DNA from: Nitzschia sp. pyKryTriq1
Lineage: Eukaryota > Bacillariophyta > Bacillariophyceae > Bacillariales > Bacillariaceae
Direction of reading: 5' to 3'
Length of the DNA stretch: 64,000 nt
Assembly (NCBI GenBank): GCA_956465555.1
Contig: OY101116.1
Coordinates: 3,224,001-3,288,000 of the forward strand
This document shows, one piece after another, positions 42,287-52,579 of the stretch. The translations under genes were made by a program, and so were the position numbers. The notes under the pieces are model-generated. The model saw nothing but the letters and a program-made list of their open reading frames with translations, was not told the DNA's origin and did not search any database. The number at the start of each line of letters is the position of its first letter. The stretch's first letter is position 1.

Positions 42287-43146
42287 GTTTGGATGTGGAA
42301 GCGATTAAATTATAGAACAAAGGGCGAAAAGCGAATCTGTACTCGCACTGTACGAAGTGTCAAACGGAATAACGATGATAAAAGTCAACAACAACTACTT
42401 GTACATTGGTGCCGGGTTGTTCGTATGTACTTGGTACAATATATGTCGTCTACTGTAATCGGTAATCGTACCGGTACCACAGGTACGACGGTATTTTGTA
42501 CAGTACAGTACAGTACAAGTACTGTACCGGTACGTGTACAAGTACATCATCATCTCCGACCACCGACCACCGACCATGCCAACACCAATGCGCATCTTTT
42601 GACTTCGCGCCAAAAATGAAAGACTGCCGACTGCCGATGAGGCTTCTGCTGGTGCCTGTTGCGCCGACAGACGTACGAACTATGTATGGTCCACCCGTAC
42701 CGGTATTGCATACAGTGTACAGTACTGGTACAGTACTGCACCAGTACGTACTGTACCTGGTAAACTTACACTAGTACAGTACAAGTACTGTACGAAGTAA
42801 TGCACCGACCGCGTACGGTAGTCTACTAGCTAGCTACTAGTAGTAGAGTAGAGAATTTTTCTAAACCGAGTCAGCACATGAAGAAGAGTTAATCGTCGAA
42901 GTGTACCGACCAGGTATTTTCAATTTTCATCTCAGATCTTAGCTCGAGACTAGCTAGCGGTACTCTTGTGATGTACTCGTAATAGAGAGCTGTCGAGACG
43001 CTCTCTCCAGTTGTAGAGCTACTGTACTACTAGTAGCTCTATATCGTAAAGCAGCGAAAAAGTGCACTGTCTATATTAGTTGCTACATTGACGGTTGAGA
43101 GCAATTAATCTAGCACTCCTCTCTAGAGTAGAGTGTTGCTATTGAT
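42287..43146. repeat. Intergenic region dominated by GTAC/CCGG words
   Basis: No gene. From about 42415 to 42800 most of the sequence is made of GTAC, CCGG and TACTG words (for example GTACAGTACAGTACAGTAC at 42497). At 42820-42860 and 43010-43130 the CTAGCTACTAGTAGTAGAG word type takes over. This is the densest such tract in the window. Confidence 0.65.
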
Positions 43147-45447
43147 TTATCGATCCATAATGTCCTCCTCGGTCTCGTCTTCATCGTGCCCATTCAAGCC
43201 TTCCACTTCCTGCATCAATGGATCAAATGTCACTGCATCTTCCCGGAAAAAGGTCGATTCGTCCATGTCCTGTAAGCGATTCTCTCGTCGCACAATGTTG
43301 AGACTGAGCAACACGCAAGTGACTCCGACGGCAAAGGCTATCATGAGTTCGGCTGTGATCAAGATGATGACCCAGGAATTGCGAATGGGAGGGATTGGGG
43401 ACTCGGAGGTAAAATCAAAGTCATCCACGAGGAAATGGTACAAAATGGATGCTGTAGACGTGGATGTCAATTCACATTCGTCCAGCTGGAAGCTGCCATC
43501 ATTTGCCGAGATCGCCGAGAAAGCCTCTTGAAATTGGGTAAGATTGCGAGCACAACTGCTATCGATGGGACTGTCGTTTTCCCGGGTGCCACTCCCACCA
43601 CTACAAATTAGCTTGATTGTGGCATTGGTGAGATACTGAGCAAAAGGGGAAAATGCGTCCTTCTTCCGTGATAAGCCGATCCCCACAAAATAATTCCAAC
43701 GCGGGTCAATAAAATTAGAAGGCGAGGTATCGTCACACCCACTTGACCAAATGGGGTACGAATCGCTGCAGTCGAAGGAATTTTTGCCGGTGTGACGCAA
43801 TAGCTGCATTGCCATCTCCTGCAGACGCTGGTCCACGTCCTCATCGTGTACTTGTACTGTACTATCGAGATGGGGGCTAACGCTAGCAAGGACGCCAGGT
43901 CGATCATGCCAATCGTACCAAAATACCATCAAATTATTGGCAGAAGGCGTTCGGACATTGCGCATGGTGGGAAAAGGATGCTCGGTTGTGTTGAAATTGA
44001 GAGCCGCATCCGCATAGCGAGATTGAAACGTCTGCTCTTGAGAATTCCACAAAAGGCCCATCACATATTCATTTTGCCGATTCCAGCCTTCAAGACGAGC
44101 CATGCGCGTCGCCCAAGAGAATGATGACATGGTAGCACCTCCACCTTGAGCTGACAACCACAACCCCACCGTTTGTAGATCCCTATCGGCTTGGGCCACG
44201 GCTGCCGCATAGCCTATATCGAGCATAGCAAATTGACAAGCTTCCAACAATAGATTTTCATGTCGAGTCGCGTCTCCTTCGTAATCATAGGGATACTGGT
44301 GTTCGTCCATCGGAGCAATTTGGTTCGCTATGCATTGGTTCAAGTACAGCATGCCTTTGAAAATGGTCTGGTTGTAGCTGTATGAATTTCGGATTTGTGT
44401 CGGTATTTCAAACGGTATAGTCCAGTTGGAAGCTGTGATACGTTCCAGCGTAGATTTGAGGGCGACGTGCCACGTTGGGGACGAGGGTGCCTCCAATAGA
44501 CTCTCCCAAGGGTGCAAAATATTGTAGCAAGGAATATTGGTATGGTTGTTGCAACCTCGCATCACTATATCATGGATATACTCATGATTGTCAAATATGC
44601 GGTTCCAATAATGAGTCAACTGATGCAGTTCAGTTTGTGTCAGACCTACCAGGGGCTCATCTGGCTCTTCATTTCGATCGTGCCGTCGCCGTTGTAATTG
44701 CAGAAGTAGTTCCAGTAAAATCGTGCCGTGGAAGGGGATGGCTGAAATGCGGCCGGATCCCACCCAGCAAGAGGTTTCATTCCTTCGGCAGGGAGATCTA
44801 CCCGAACTACTCCTACCTTGGCTCTGGAATAGCGGCCAATTTGGAATCCGTGTAGAGCCCACATAAAGGGGCTCCTGTTTGCTTGTCGCTGCATCCACCG
44901 GGTAGCTAAATCGAGGAATGAAACCTCGCGACGAGACAACGAAGAGCCCGTTGAAATAATGCCAGAGGTTGTGCTTTCGAAGAGTGACGTTGTCCGCCTT
45001 GGTGAGTGCTGTGGCTACCAACAGGGACGATGTTGATTCCATGACTTTTCCGTTTGTGGCGAGACAAGGAGGAACAAAGGCCACACCTCCGAAGGATGCA
45101 TTGGCGGGGAGCGGGGATGTGCGATCCAATATTCGCTGCAACGTTGTCCGAGCCAACGCGGCCCTATCGGTACTGGTACTGGTACTGGTACTGGTACTGG
45201 TACTGGTACTGGTACTGGTACTGGTACTGGTACTGTTGGAGAGTGGCGAACTGCGAGTTTCCGTCACGCGCCAAGGGTTGTGGTTTGAATCCAAGAAGGA
45301 CATCAGAAACTCGTTTGGAGAATGATTTCGATTCGTGGATTGAACCTCGGAAATGTCCCGAACCTTGCTAACCACCGTGAAAATTCCCAAGGAGACCAGC
45401 AGAAGGGTTGCTAGCCATGCCATCCGAAACAGCTTTCGCGGAGACAT
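43147..45447 (-). CDS. Membrane-anchored six-hairpin glycosidase-like protein (GH63-like)
   Basis: From the ATG at 45447 the product is 766 residues. The frame is open further upstream, but that part has no similarity and lacks a good start. A single helix near the N-terminus (MAWLATLLLVSLGIFTVV) and another near the C-terminus (WVIILITAELMIAFAVGVTCVLLSLNIV) bracket a large domain rich in N-x-S/T sites. Within it, YNILHPWESLLEAP, AVAQADRDLQTVGLWLS, the helix spacing and NLMVFWYDWHDRPG recall (alpha/alpha)6 enzymes such as GH63 glucosidases and mannosylglycerate hydrolases. The usual D-N-S-P after HPWESG is changed here, so activity is uncertain. Residues just after the first helix include a Ser-Thr dipeptide repeated eleven times, encoded by the array at 45169-45234. 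Confidence 0.6.
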   Translation of the reverse strand: MSPRKLFRMAWLATLLLVSLGIFTVVSKVRDISEVQSTNRNHSPNEFLMSFLDSNHNPWRVTETRSSPLSNSTSTSTSTSTSTSTSTSTSTSTDRAALARTTLQRILDRTSPLPANASFGGVAFVPPCLATNGKVMESTSSLLVATALTKADNVTLRKHNLWHYFNGLFVVSSRGFIPRFSYPVDAATSKQEPLYVGSTRIPNWPLFQSQGRSSSGRSPCRRNETSCWVGSGRISAIPFHGTILLELLLQLQRRRHDRNEEPDEPLVGLTQTELHQLTHYWNRIFDNHEYIHDIVMRGCNNHTNIPCYNILHPWESLLEAPSSPTWHVALKSTLERITASNWTIPFEIPTQIRNSYSYNQTIFKGMLYLNQCIANQIAPMDEHQYPYDYEGDATRHENLLLEACQFAMLDIGYAAAVAQADRDLQTVGLWLSAQGGGATMSSFSWATRMARLEGWNRQNEYVMGLLWNSQEQTFQSRYADAALNFNTTEHPFPTMRNVRTPSANNLMVFWYDWHDRPGVLASVSPHLDSTVQVHDEDVDQRLQEMAMQLLRHTGKNSFDCSDSYPIWSSGCDDTSPSNFIDPRWNYFVGIGLSRKKDAFSPFAQYLTNATIKLICSGGSGTRENDSPIDSSCARNLTQFQEAFSAISANDGSFQLDECELTSTSTASILYHFLVDDFDFTSESPIPPIRNSWVIILITAELMIAFAVGVTCVLLSLNIVRRENRLQDMDESTFFREDAVTFDPLMQEVEGLNGHDEDETEEDIMDR
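45169..45234 (+). repeat. (GGTACT)11 coding microsatellite
   Basis: Eleven perfect copies of GGTACT on the plus strand; on the coding strand they read AGTACC, i.e. Ser-Thr pairs. The unit is the same word that is scattered through intergenic DNA in the window. Confidence 0.95.
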
Positions 45448-45689
45448 GACACAAACTGGCGTGAATACCTGTAGTATCATCGTGATACCAGTAACACAAC
45501 GACAAAAGGATATGTAGCGAGGATGTTTTGAGAAAATTTCGTACCCAAGAATGCATGCAAGTACCTGGTGCGGTACTTGTAGCGATGAACCTACTGTAAA
45601 ATGGCACGCCGTTTCTTCTGACCACGCGACGAGGAGCCTCCGCTCATCAGAGACGACGACGACTGAGACGATCACGGGTAAGTCGGAGT
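45448..45689. other. Upstream region of the glycosidase-like gene
   Basis: An open frame continues through here on the minus strand but without similarity or a convincing start; I treat it as 5' leader and promoter. Confidence 0.45.
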
Positions 45690-45808
45690 GGCGCAGGCGC
45701 CAACCAGCCCTCAACTCTCTCGGACATTCTAGACCGATGAATATTAGTGTATAGTTTTCAAATTCGTTGGCCTAAGACCCTACTCGACTTCGAACTGCGT
45801 AGCTGTTC
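45690..45808 (+). repeat. Dispersed repeat, copy c (diverged)
   Basis: Begins TGGCGCAGGCGCC like copies a and b, then keeps ACCCTCAACTCTCTCGGACA-like sequence with several differences, and further on TTCGTTGGCCTA. The similarity fades after about 45808. Confidence 0.7.
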
Positions 45809-46149
45809 TGATCACGTTCCGGGAGCCTGCTAGAGAGCTCCGGCATGGTGACTTCGTATCCCGCCTGGAGTATAGGGGACGAAATGTTGAGCATCATGCG
45901 CTTCTTCATGGGGGTTTGCGTCCCCTTCATCCTGGCTTCGTCGTCTACTTGCCGGATGAAACGCTTCACTTCCTCATCGGGTTGGGGGCTCTGGGCAAGT
46001 AGCCCATTGAACAGAGTAGTCCATGATTCCAGTAGGCGCGTATCTTCCAGGTACCGACCAACACGTTCCTCGTTCACTCCCAATTGTGCACGTGGAATTG
46101 TGGGGTCGATGTGAACGGAGTCTTGCTTGACACTGGTAAAGATGAACAT
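45772..46149 (-). CDS. Unrecognised small protein whose 3' end belongs to a dispersed repeat
   Basis: From the first ATG of the frame (46149) the product is 125 residues; the frame is open upstream to a GTG at 46212, and a true first exon may lie further off. The chain has LGVNEERVGRYLEDTRLLESW, VKRFIRQVDDEARMKG and an end PERDQNSYAVRSRVGS. The last part matches the truncated minus-strand frame of copy b. No domain is recognised. It could be the end of a duplicated host gene or of a mobile-element protein; the sequence does not decide between these. Confidence 0.35.
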   Translation of the reverse strand: MFIFTSVKQDSVHIDPTIPRAQLGVNEERVGRYLEDTRLLESWTTLFNGLLAQSPQPDEEVKRFIRQVDDEARMKGTQTPMKKRMMLNISSPILQAGYEVTMPELSSRLPERDQNSYAVRSRVGS

Positions 46150-46932
46150 GATTTCTCCCTCGAGCGAGGAGGGAAGCTTCACCTTCAAGCAACTGGTAGA
46201 CGCAATTTCCACTCAGCTCTCTTTACCTTAGCTCTGTGTTCAAGCTCTTAACTGTTGATCAATTTCAGTAACGGATAGTTGCTTCAACGAGGTTTGCTGT
46301 CTTAACCTTTCACTTCGAAGCGTGTTACAAACTCTCGTGTCTCTTTAGCGTAATGTCCGCTTACTAAAATTATGAGCACTTCTACTCTACTATTTTCTTC
46401 TCATGTACTTTCGGTCAAACGTGTGTCTTTCTTCATATCGTTTCTCCGATATTCTCCAGGGGTCTTCGATTCTCTCCGAATCCTTCAGAATCATACAGGA
46501 TCATTCGCCGCGTGTCTCAATATTCGATTCCTTCGAATCATCATGAGCAACACTCTCCAACAGACCCCACCTCTGGCGCACCATCCATTGGTGACTTCAA
46601 GACTTCCGGGTTTAGCGCTATTAATGTACCACCCTTGGTGACACGCTTTTGCCTCCTCGTGGAAGCGCCGCTCCGCGGCTCTCCCCTTCCGCCCAAAATC
46701 AAACATCAACCCCATCAACCATCAAACATCACCCATACAATACCGGTACCGGTATAATCATCCGACCACCGACCACATCAAGAACCAGCGAATTTCGTTT
46801 TGTTCGCCAATCGACGCATTTGCACTCCCAACAATATTGATATTGCAGCTTTTCATATCCACCGCTTTCTGCACCACTATCCAACGACTAGAGTATCCAT
46901 AGAGCAATACGAGGAAATTGAAATTTCTTACC
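46150..46932. other. Intergenic region
   Basis: No supported gene. Small frames occur on both strands without similarity. CGATATTCTCCAGGGGTCTTCGATTC at about 46448 shares the TTCTCCAGGGG word of the array at 28226. ACCGGTACCGGT lies at 46743. Confidence 0.45.
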
Positions 46933-47688
46933 ATGTCACCACGCGCTTCTCGATTGCTCGTGCCGGTATTTTTGGCCATTGTTTCCAGTCCTTGGATGAT
47001 GACTGACGGATTTTCATCCCGACCGAACCCTGTCTGTCGCAACTCCTTGGAACGGCCAAGTATGCTCCACTCGCCCTGGGGTCTACATTCTCCTTCACCA
47101 AGATTGGAGACGACTCAATTGAATCTTCTAGTGGAAGTTCCCGATTACTTTTTCACCATCACCTTTCCTATTTTGGGCATCATATTGAGTATTTCCAAGA
47201 GTTTTGGTCGGTTGCGAATGGAAGAGCGAGCGTGGGAACAGCGTCTTGAGGAAGCACGGGAAAAGAGGTTGCGCGAAGACCCCACTGTGACCGAGATTGA
47301 ACTGCGTCGTAAAGAAGCCGCATTGGAATGGAGTGCCTACGGCAAACCGCAGGAGGAGCAGCAAGTAGAACGAGAGAGCCGATCAGGTCGACGTGTCAAA
47401 GTAATGGAGCGAGACGAAAGCTCTTCGGAAGGATCCGAATCTAGGAATAAAAATCGCATGTCAGATGATGAGATAGCATTGTTCGAAATGGAATACGGTG
47501 TCGAATACGATCCCTACTACGACGACCCGTATACTGAGGATGAGCTTCCTGACGATGTTCCATTCAACGTGGACCGGCGATACGGAGATCGAATCTACGA
47601 GAATGGTGAGATATTTTATAAAGACAAGGAAAGTGGCATGTACTACCGTCAAGGTGCAAAACCACGAAGCTTGTCGTTTTGGAACTAA
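46933..47688 (+). CDS. Putative plastid membrane protein of unknown function
   Basis: The product is 251 residues from ACCATGTC at 46933; the frame upstream starts only at a TTG. The N-terminus (RLLVPVFLAIVSSPWMM) is a signal peptide, followed by TDGFSSRPNPVCR, whose Phe and basic context fit a plastid transit region. One membrane helix follows at about 82-100 (VPDYFFTITFPILGIILSI). Next is a charged coiled coil (EERAWEQRLEEAREKRLRED). The C-terminal third is very acidic and Tyr-rich (EMEYGVEYDPYYDDPYTEDE), then ends with a conserved-looking YKDKESGMYYRQGAKPRSL. I know no family with these features. A thylakoid or envelope-anchored accessory protein is plausible. Confidence 0.75.
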   Translation: MSPRASRLLVPVFLAIVSSPWMMTDGFSSRPNPVCRNSLERPSMLHSPWGLHSPSPRLETTQLNLLVEVPDYFFTITFPILGIILSISKSFGRLRMEERAWEQRLEEAREKRLREDPTVTEIELRRKEAALEWSAYGKPQEEQQVERESRSGRRVKVMERDESSSEGSESRNKNRMSDDEIALFEMEYGVEYDPYYDDPYTEDELPDDVPFNVDRRYGDRIYENGEIFYKDKESGMYYRQGAKPRSLSFWN

Positions 47689-48218
47689 TGGATAAGGACT
47701 ATTGCTCCCGTTCATGTTCTCTCTCTCTCTCTCGCTCTACTAGCTAGATACTGTTCCGGTACGGTACATTACCGGTAGTCTCCACTCTCTCTCTCTCTCT
47801 AGAGTACCGGTAGAGGAGAGGGACTACTACTACCGGTAGAGTACTGGTACCGTAGATAGAGTTGTCTGTCACAAAAATCTTGGAGACACCGACTAGTTCG
47901 AACCTCAATTTCCGTCCGTCTGTCAACAGAGAACACTCGCCATCAAAAGAAAAATCCCGCTTTGTTTTCTTTCTACTATCGGTACAGTAGACGTACTGTG
48001 CTCGTACCGGGTACCAGGTACCGGTAGACCACACGATTGCGCTGAATACACGGTCCACATGCTTTACTGATAGGAGAGACAAAAGAATCATCATCACCAC
48101 CAACAACAATCACAGACTCTCTCCACCTGCAAGAGGATTTGAATTGCAGTATTCGAAATCGCCACTTTGATTTTAACTCGACCACGAACGACACGGCAAC
48201 TAAAAACGCATCCCCACG
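47689..48218. repeat. Intergenic region with CT runs and GTAC words
   Basis: No gene. CTCTCTCTCTCT runs at about 47719 and 47788, GTACCGGTAG words at 47755-47855 and 47980-48030. Promoter of SNW1 expected near the right end. Confidence 0.55.
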
Positions 48219-50009
48219 ATGGCCTCACTGTCGCTCCCTCCTCCCCGCAAAACAGCTCCGACCTTGCCCAAACTTTCCGGTTCTTCTCAATTGGGAGCTT
48301 CGTCGTCCTCTACGAGTATGGACCTGGTGGTCTCCGTGACGGACGATGCTGCGCCTTCACCTTCAACCGCTGCCGCCGCCGCCCGGAAGGCTCAACGAGC
48401 ACCTTCGTACGAAGAACGCTGCAAGGCTGCGGCGGAACTCGCCAAACTTTCCAAGGAGCAACGGAAAGGGCGCAAACTATTTGTTCCCCGGAGCTTGCAA
48501 GACTTTGACGACGGCGGCGCTTTTCCAGAAATTCACGTCGCTCAGTATCCGCGCCACATGGGAAACCCGCACCTGAAGAAGAAGACTGCCACCACTAGCC
48601 GAGCGATTGTCAACGTCGAAGTGGACGAAGCTGGAGAAGTTTCCTATGACGCCATTGTGAAGAGCGGAACGAACGCCGATAAGAAGGTATACAGTCGCCT
48701 GGAAGACATGCAGGCTAAGGAAGCCAAAGCCGAGGATATCGTTGTTCCCTCCACCGAAGACGAGCAAGAGACCGCCCAGCGGACCCAGGCCGCGCTAGAG
48801 AAGTTGCTGGCGGACAAAACTGCACTGAACAAGCCGTCGGGGTCCGCCATGGTTAACGCGGAAACCTCCAAGAATATCGAAGAAAAGACTCAATTCATCA
48901 AATACACTCCCCGTCCAGATGCACCAGGCTACAATCCGGCCGCGGCTCAGCGGGTCATTCAAATGGTGCCTGCACAAGTGGATCCCATGATGCCTCCCAA
49001 GCACAAGCACGTCAAGGCGCCCAGGGGTCCTGCTGAAGATCCTGTTCCCGTTTTGCATGCGCCGCCGCAAAAACTAACGAAGGAAGAACGTGACAAATGG
49101 AATGTTCCAGCGTGTATCAGTAATTGGAAGAATAGCCGGGGATACACCATTCCACTCGACAAGCGATTGGCGGCGGACGGTCGCGGCTTGCGCGAACACA
49201 CCATCAATTCCAATTTTGCCACCTTGTCAGAATCTCTGTATGTAGCAGAAAATCAAGCTCGGCAAGAAGTACGGATGCGAGCTCAAGTTCAAAAGAAGCT
49301 GGTCATGCACGAAAAGGATCGACGTGAAGAAGAATTACGTCAATTGGCGAATCAAGCACGCTTGGAACGAAGTGGACTGGCGGCGGCGCCGAAACAACAA
49401 GACTCTGACGACGAAGACAGTGAAAGTAATAGATCTCCTCCCAAGCGACGACAATCTCTGCCCGATGATCAGTCAAGTGATGATGATATCCCCGGTGCTG
49501 GCAGTCGACGTCCTCCAGAAGAAACAGACGAAGAAGTGGCTGCGCGTCAACGAGAACGCCTACGCAAAGAGCGACGCCGGGAACGAGAAAAAGAACTGAG
49601 GCAAGAAAATAATATGGAATTGAAAAAACGAAAGCTGGAAGGCGAGCGTGATGTGTCAGAAAAGATCGCTCTCGGTGTTCACACGGGAACGGGAGGAGGC
49701 GCCGGAGAGGTCGATTCGAGACTGTACAATCAATCCGCAGGAATGGACTCGGGCTTTGGAGCTGAGGACGAATACAATACGTACAGTAAGCCACTATTTG
49801 ATCGACAATCAGGTGTCACCTCAGCGAGCATTTATCGTCCAACGAGGGGAGAAACGGAGCACAACGCGGACGAGTCCTACGACAAGCTTGTCAAGGGCGC
49901 AACGAGCAAGTTCCAACCGGCAAAGGGATTCGCAGGAGCCGAAGGTGGTGGGGAGATCCGGGCTGGACCCCGAACAGCACCTGTTCAATTCGAGAAGAGC
50001 AACAAGTAG
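48219..50009 (+). CDS. SNW1: SNW domain protein (SKIP/Prp45), spliceosome and transcription factor
   Basis: SNW1 is an intrinsically disordered component of activated spliceosomes (Prp19-associated) and a transcription co-regulator. The intronless 596-residue frame has the YIRYTP-like block (QFIKYTPRPDAPGYN) at 226-240 and the SNW motif SNWKNSRGYTIPLDKR at 301-316. The basic/acidic helix EVRMRAQVQKKLVMHEKDRREEELRQLA follows the SNW core, as in human SKIP. After it comes an RERLRKERRREREKELR segment, and the C-terminus has the family's YNTYSKPLF and RPTRGE pieces (GAEDEYNTYSKPLFDRQ). Length is close to human (536). It is tail to tail with the dioxygenase gene, only 80 bp between stops, so the 3' UTRs probably overlap. 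Confidence 0.95.
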   Translation: MASLSLPPPRKTAPTLPKLSGSSQLGASSSSTSMDLVVSVTDDAAPSPSTAAAAARKAQRAPSYEERCKAAAELAKLSKEQRKGRKLFVPRSLQDFDDGGAFPEIHVAQYPRHMGNPHLKKKTATTSRAIVNVEVDEAGEVSYDAIVKSGTNADKKVYSRLEDMQAKEAKAEDIVVPSTEDEQETAQRTQAALEKLLADKTALNKPSGSAMVNAETSKNIEEKTQFIKYTPRPDAPGYNPAAAQRVIQMVPAQVDPMMPPKHKHVKAPRGPAEDPVPVLHAPPQKLTKEERDKWNVPACISNWKNSRGYTIPLDKRLAADGRGLREHTINSNFATLSESLYVAENQARQEVRMRAQVQKKLVMHEKDRREEELRQLANQARLERSGLAAAPKQQDSDDEDSESNRSPPKRRQSLPDDQSSDDDIPGAGSRRPPEETDEEVAARQRERLRKERRREREKELRQENNMELKKRKLEGERDVSEKIALGVHTGTGGGAGEVDSRLYNQSAGMDSGFGAEDEYNTYSKPLFDRQSGVTSASIYRPTRGETEHNADESYDKLVKGATSKFQPAKGFAGAEGGGEIRAGPRTAPVQFEKSNK

Positions 50010-50089
50010 TAGCGACAAATGTTTATACTTATGGGGGTATCTCTTTCACCTGCACTTTCCAAGTTGGCAAGCTCTCAAATGAAGAAACT

Positions 50090-52579
50090 TTATTCCGATG
50101 CCTCACGAATCGATCGCATCATGGCTTCATACTGAGCGCTGCATGCCATGAGCTTTTCGTTGCCTTCCTGCTTTCGTTGCCTTGCGGCGTCCATTCTCTG
50201 CGTCCAGGCTAAAGCTTCTTGCTCCTCTCCACGGAGAATCGCTGCCTCGATTTCAGAAACACATCTACCTTCATCTGTCATGGCGTCACTGATTTCTGTC
50301 AAGATCGGATTCGAATCGTTCAACTGGCTAGTAAAGCAATCCACCTGTTTCCGTGCTAGCGCGCTTTTGCTGTCATCACCCCGATGCTTGGCTTCGGCAG
50401 CTTCCCGCATAGCTTTACTCAATTCAATCGACAAGAAAAGTGTCAAAAAGTTGCGAATGCTGACAGACAAAACGGTAGGGAACGCCACTATCCAGTGAGA
50501 TAAGGGAACTCATAGAAACCAGAAATTTCCATAATGACAACACCTTACCCAAATCCACCGCAACCTGGTTTGATCTTAACAGGGCAGCCATTGTCACTTT
50601 GGCACTCGGAACAAACCCGTTGAATAAATTCGAAGAAGGGCGCCTCTTCTCCTGGATTCCTCTGTAGAATGTTGCTCGTGAAAATTTGATAGAGAATATC
50701 TTCCCCCTGAACATCCACCAGAATCTGGTTCCGGACAATTCCCATGTAGGTAGTTTCGGATACGTGGTGGCGAAGAAGGGCGTAGACGTTGCGATATCGT
50801 GATGATAGAATCGCATCGACGACAGCCTCTTTGTTTTCTTCATAGGTACAGTGATCCTCTGCAGAGTCCAAAATGGCAGAAATATCATGCCTTTCTAAAG
50901 ATAGGTCTACCGCCCCGTCTATTGAAACCACGTGATTCCTTTCACACACTTCCAACAGCGACCTCGCCAGGTCTTTCGGAATTCTAGCGGTTGCTTCTAG
51001 GTACTCCCATGTGAGGACTCCGTAGTAAGGACGGGGGATCTTCAAAAAAGTAAAGCCCTGAATACAGTACATACCACGAAAGGTGTTAGGACCATGCAAA
51101 ATTATTTTCACGCTACTAGCAGAGCTCACTTGAGAATCCTCGTACCTCCCCAGTAATTTCTCGGATCCGATTGCAACGTTCCACGAACTCCACCAAATTG
51201 TCAACGCGCGACGCAACATGTTGAACGCCTTGTCCGATCTCTTCCAAAAATCCATGCACATGCCTGAAACGACGAATGTTTCACAAGTATGAAAAACATC
51301 AAGATTAGCAGAGGAGCAAATAACCTTCCAAAGGCTGGAGCGACCGTCACATAAATAATGTATCTTACCCTACTTTGGAGAGCGCATTGTTGATTGGAAG
51401 AAAAATTTGACTTTGGTCCCTCAAGGCCTCGACCTTGTCCCCGGTCTCAAACAAAGAACTATTTCCCGTCACGGTACTTTCAATTTGAGCCTCACCAGCT
51501 GCCACCACGCCTGCGTTGAAATCTACTTTAGGCGTGAATCCTAAAGTGTCTTCAAGCGTACTGATGAATTCGGTGCGACTGAAGACGTTGGATACCCAAT
51601 GATCACAATAAGCAGGCTGACTCACTGAATCAAAAACTGCATCCAGTTTTTGCAAGCCGGGAAGAATGCAGAACCCATTGCTATCCCCGCCAACTTCCAC
51701 AAATCGGAGGAGAGTTCCCTTGTCGGGTTGCTTGATGGCTGCTCCATCTCTCTCGCTAGATACATCACGGCAATAGTAGGCAAATACTTGTAACACCTTG
51801 GCACATCCACCGCCCTGTTTCTCATAGCTATGGTAGGAGTGAACCAAATTGGGGTGTAGACTTTGGTAACGGCGACGGATAATGTCGACATCATTCACGG
51901 CGAAGCCAAGAACGGCGATGCCCTGCCTATTTGCGTGATGATAAAAAAACTGCCGCAAGTGCCCTGACGGAGAAATGATCATATTTCAGTGAGTTGCCTC
52001 TAGTAGATCAACGACGATAAAATAGTCAACAGCATCGGAACAAAAAGTTCACTTACCAACATCAAAGTGAATGTAGTCATCCTGCGTGAGGTTTTCGTTG
52101 ACAGCAGAGGCAGATGCAGTTACCACAATTTGGACACCCGATAAATCTCTAGAAGTCACCAAGAAAGACCTAGTCGTCACCCTATCATTTCCTTCCTCTG
52201 GGATCCGATATCCAGTCACTCTGAAACCAAATCCAACCATCAGCTGTTTGATGGCGTCGCGATTGTGCGGGGAGAACGAGGCTTGCGTCGAGGGGCAGGT
52301 ACCCGTCAACGCCTCCCAGAGCCTTCGTTTATCATCCACTGTAAGAGGGGAAGCCGAGGAGGAGACACGGGCGTGAAAATGGTTTAGATCGTCTTCAAGC
52401 TTTTTGTAGACGTCGAGAGATTCGACACGATCGACATAGAGCTGGACATGCGAAAAGGAAACTTGCAAATCCTTTGCAGATGGAAGGAATGAGGTGCTCA
52501 TAGTCTTCTTGGCAGCAGCAGAAGTGACGGTTCCGGAAGACACAGAAACAATGGTCTCATCCTGGAGTAGTGGCTCCAT
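50090..52579 (-). CDS. HPPD: 4-hydroxyphenylpyruvate dioxygenase-family enzyme, extended
   Basis: Five exons are inferred: 52057-52579, 51369-51963, 51146-51263, 50549-51057 and 50090-50459, all with GT-AG borders and in-frame joins, giving 704 residues. HPPD converts 4-hydroxyphenylpyruvate to homogentisate in tyrosine breakdown and in tocopherol/plastoquinone synthesis. The three iron ligands expected for the family are visible: H296 (YCDHWVSNV), H388 (GVQHVA, spliced in exon 3) and E555 (FFEFIQR). Other family pieces are RDQSQIFLPIN and the end GCGGFGIRNFLTLF, completed across the last intron. It is far longer than the usual 390-440 residues: there is an N-terminal extension, an insert of about 60 residues before the strand NQILVDVQGEDILYQIF, and a C-terminal helical extension of about 110. 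No clear plastid presequence is seen. Substrate could differ from classical HPPD. Confidence 0.8.

Noticed and set aside
45169-45234. CRISPR-like or regulatory direct-repeat array
   Set aside because: Units are contiguous hexamers with no spacers, and they encode Ser-Thr in frame.
45448-45714. N-terminal extension of the glycosidase-like protein
   Set aside because: Open frame without similarity and without a signal-anchor role; the ATG at 45447 lies just before the natural membrane anchor.
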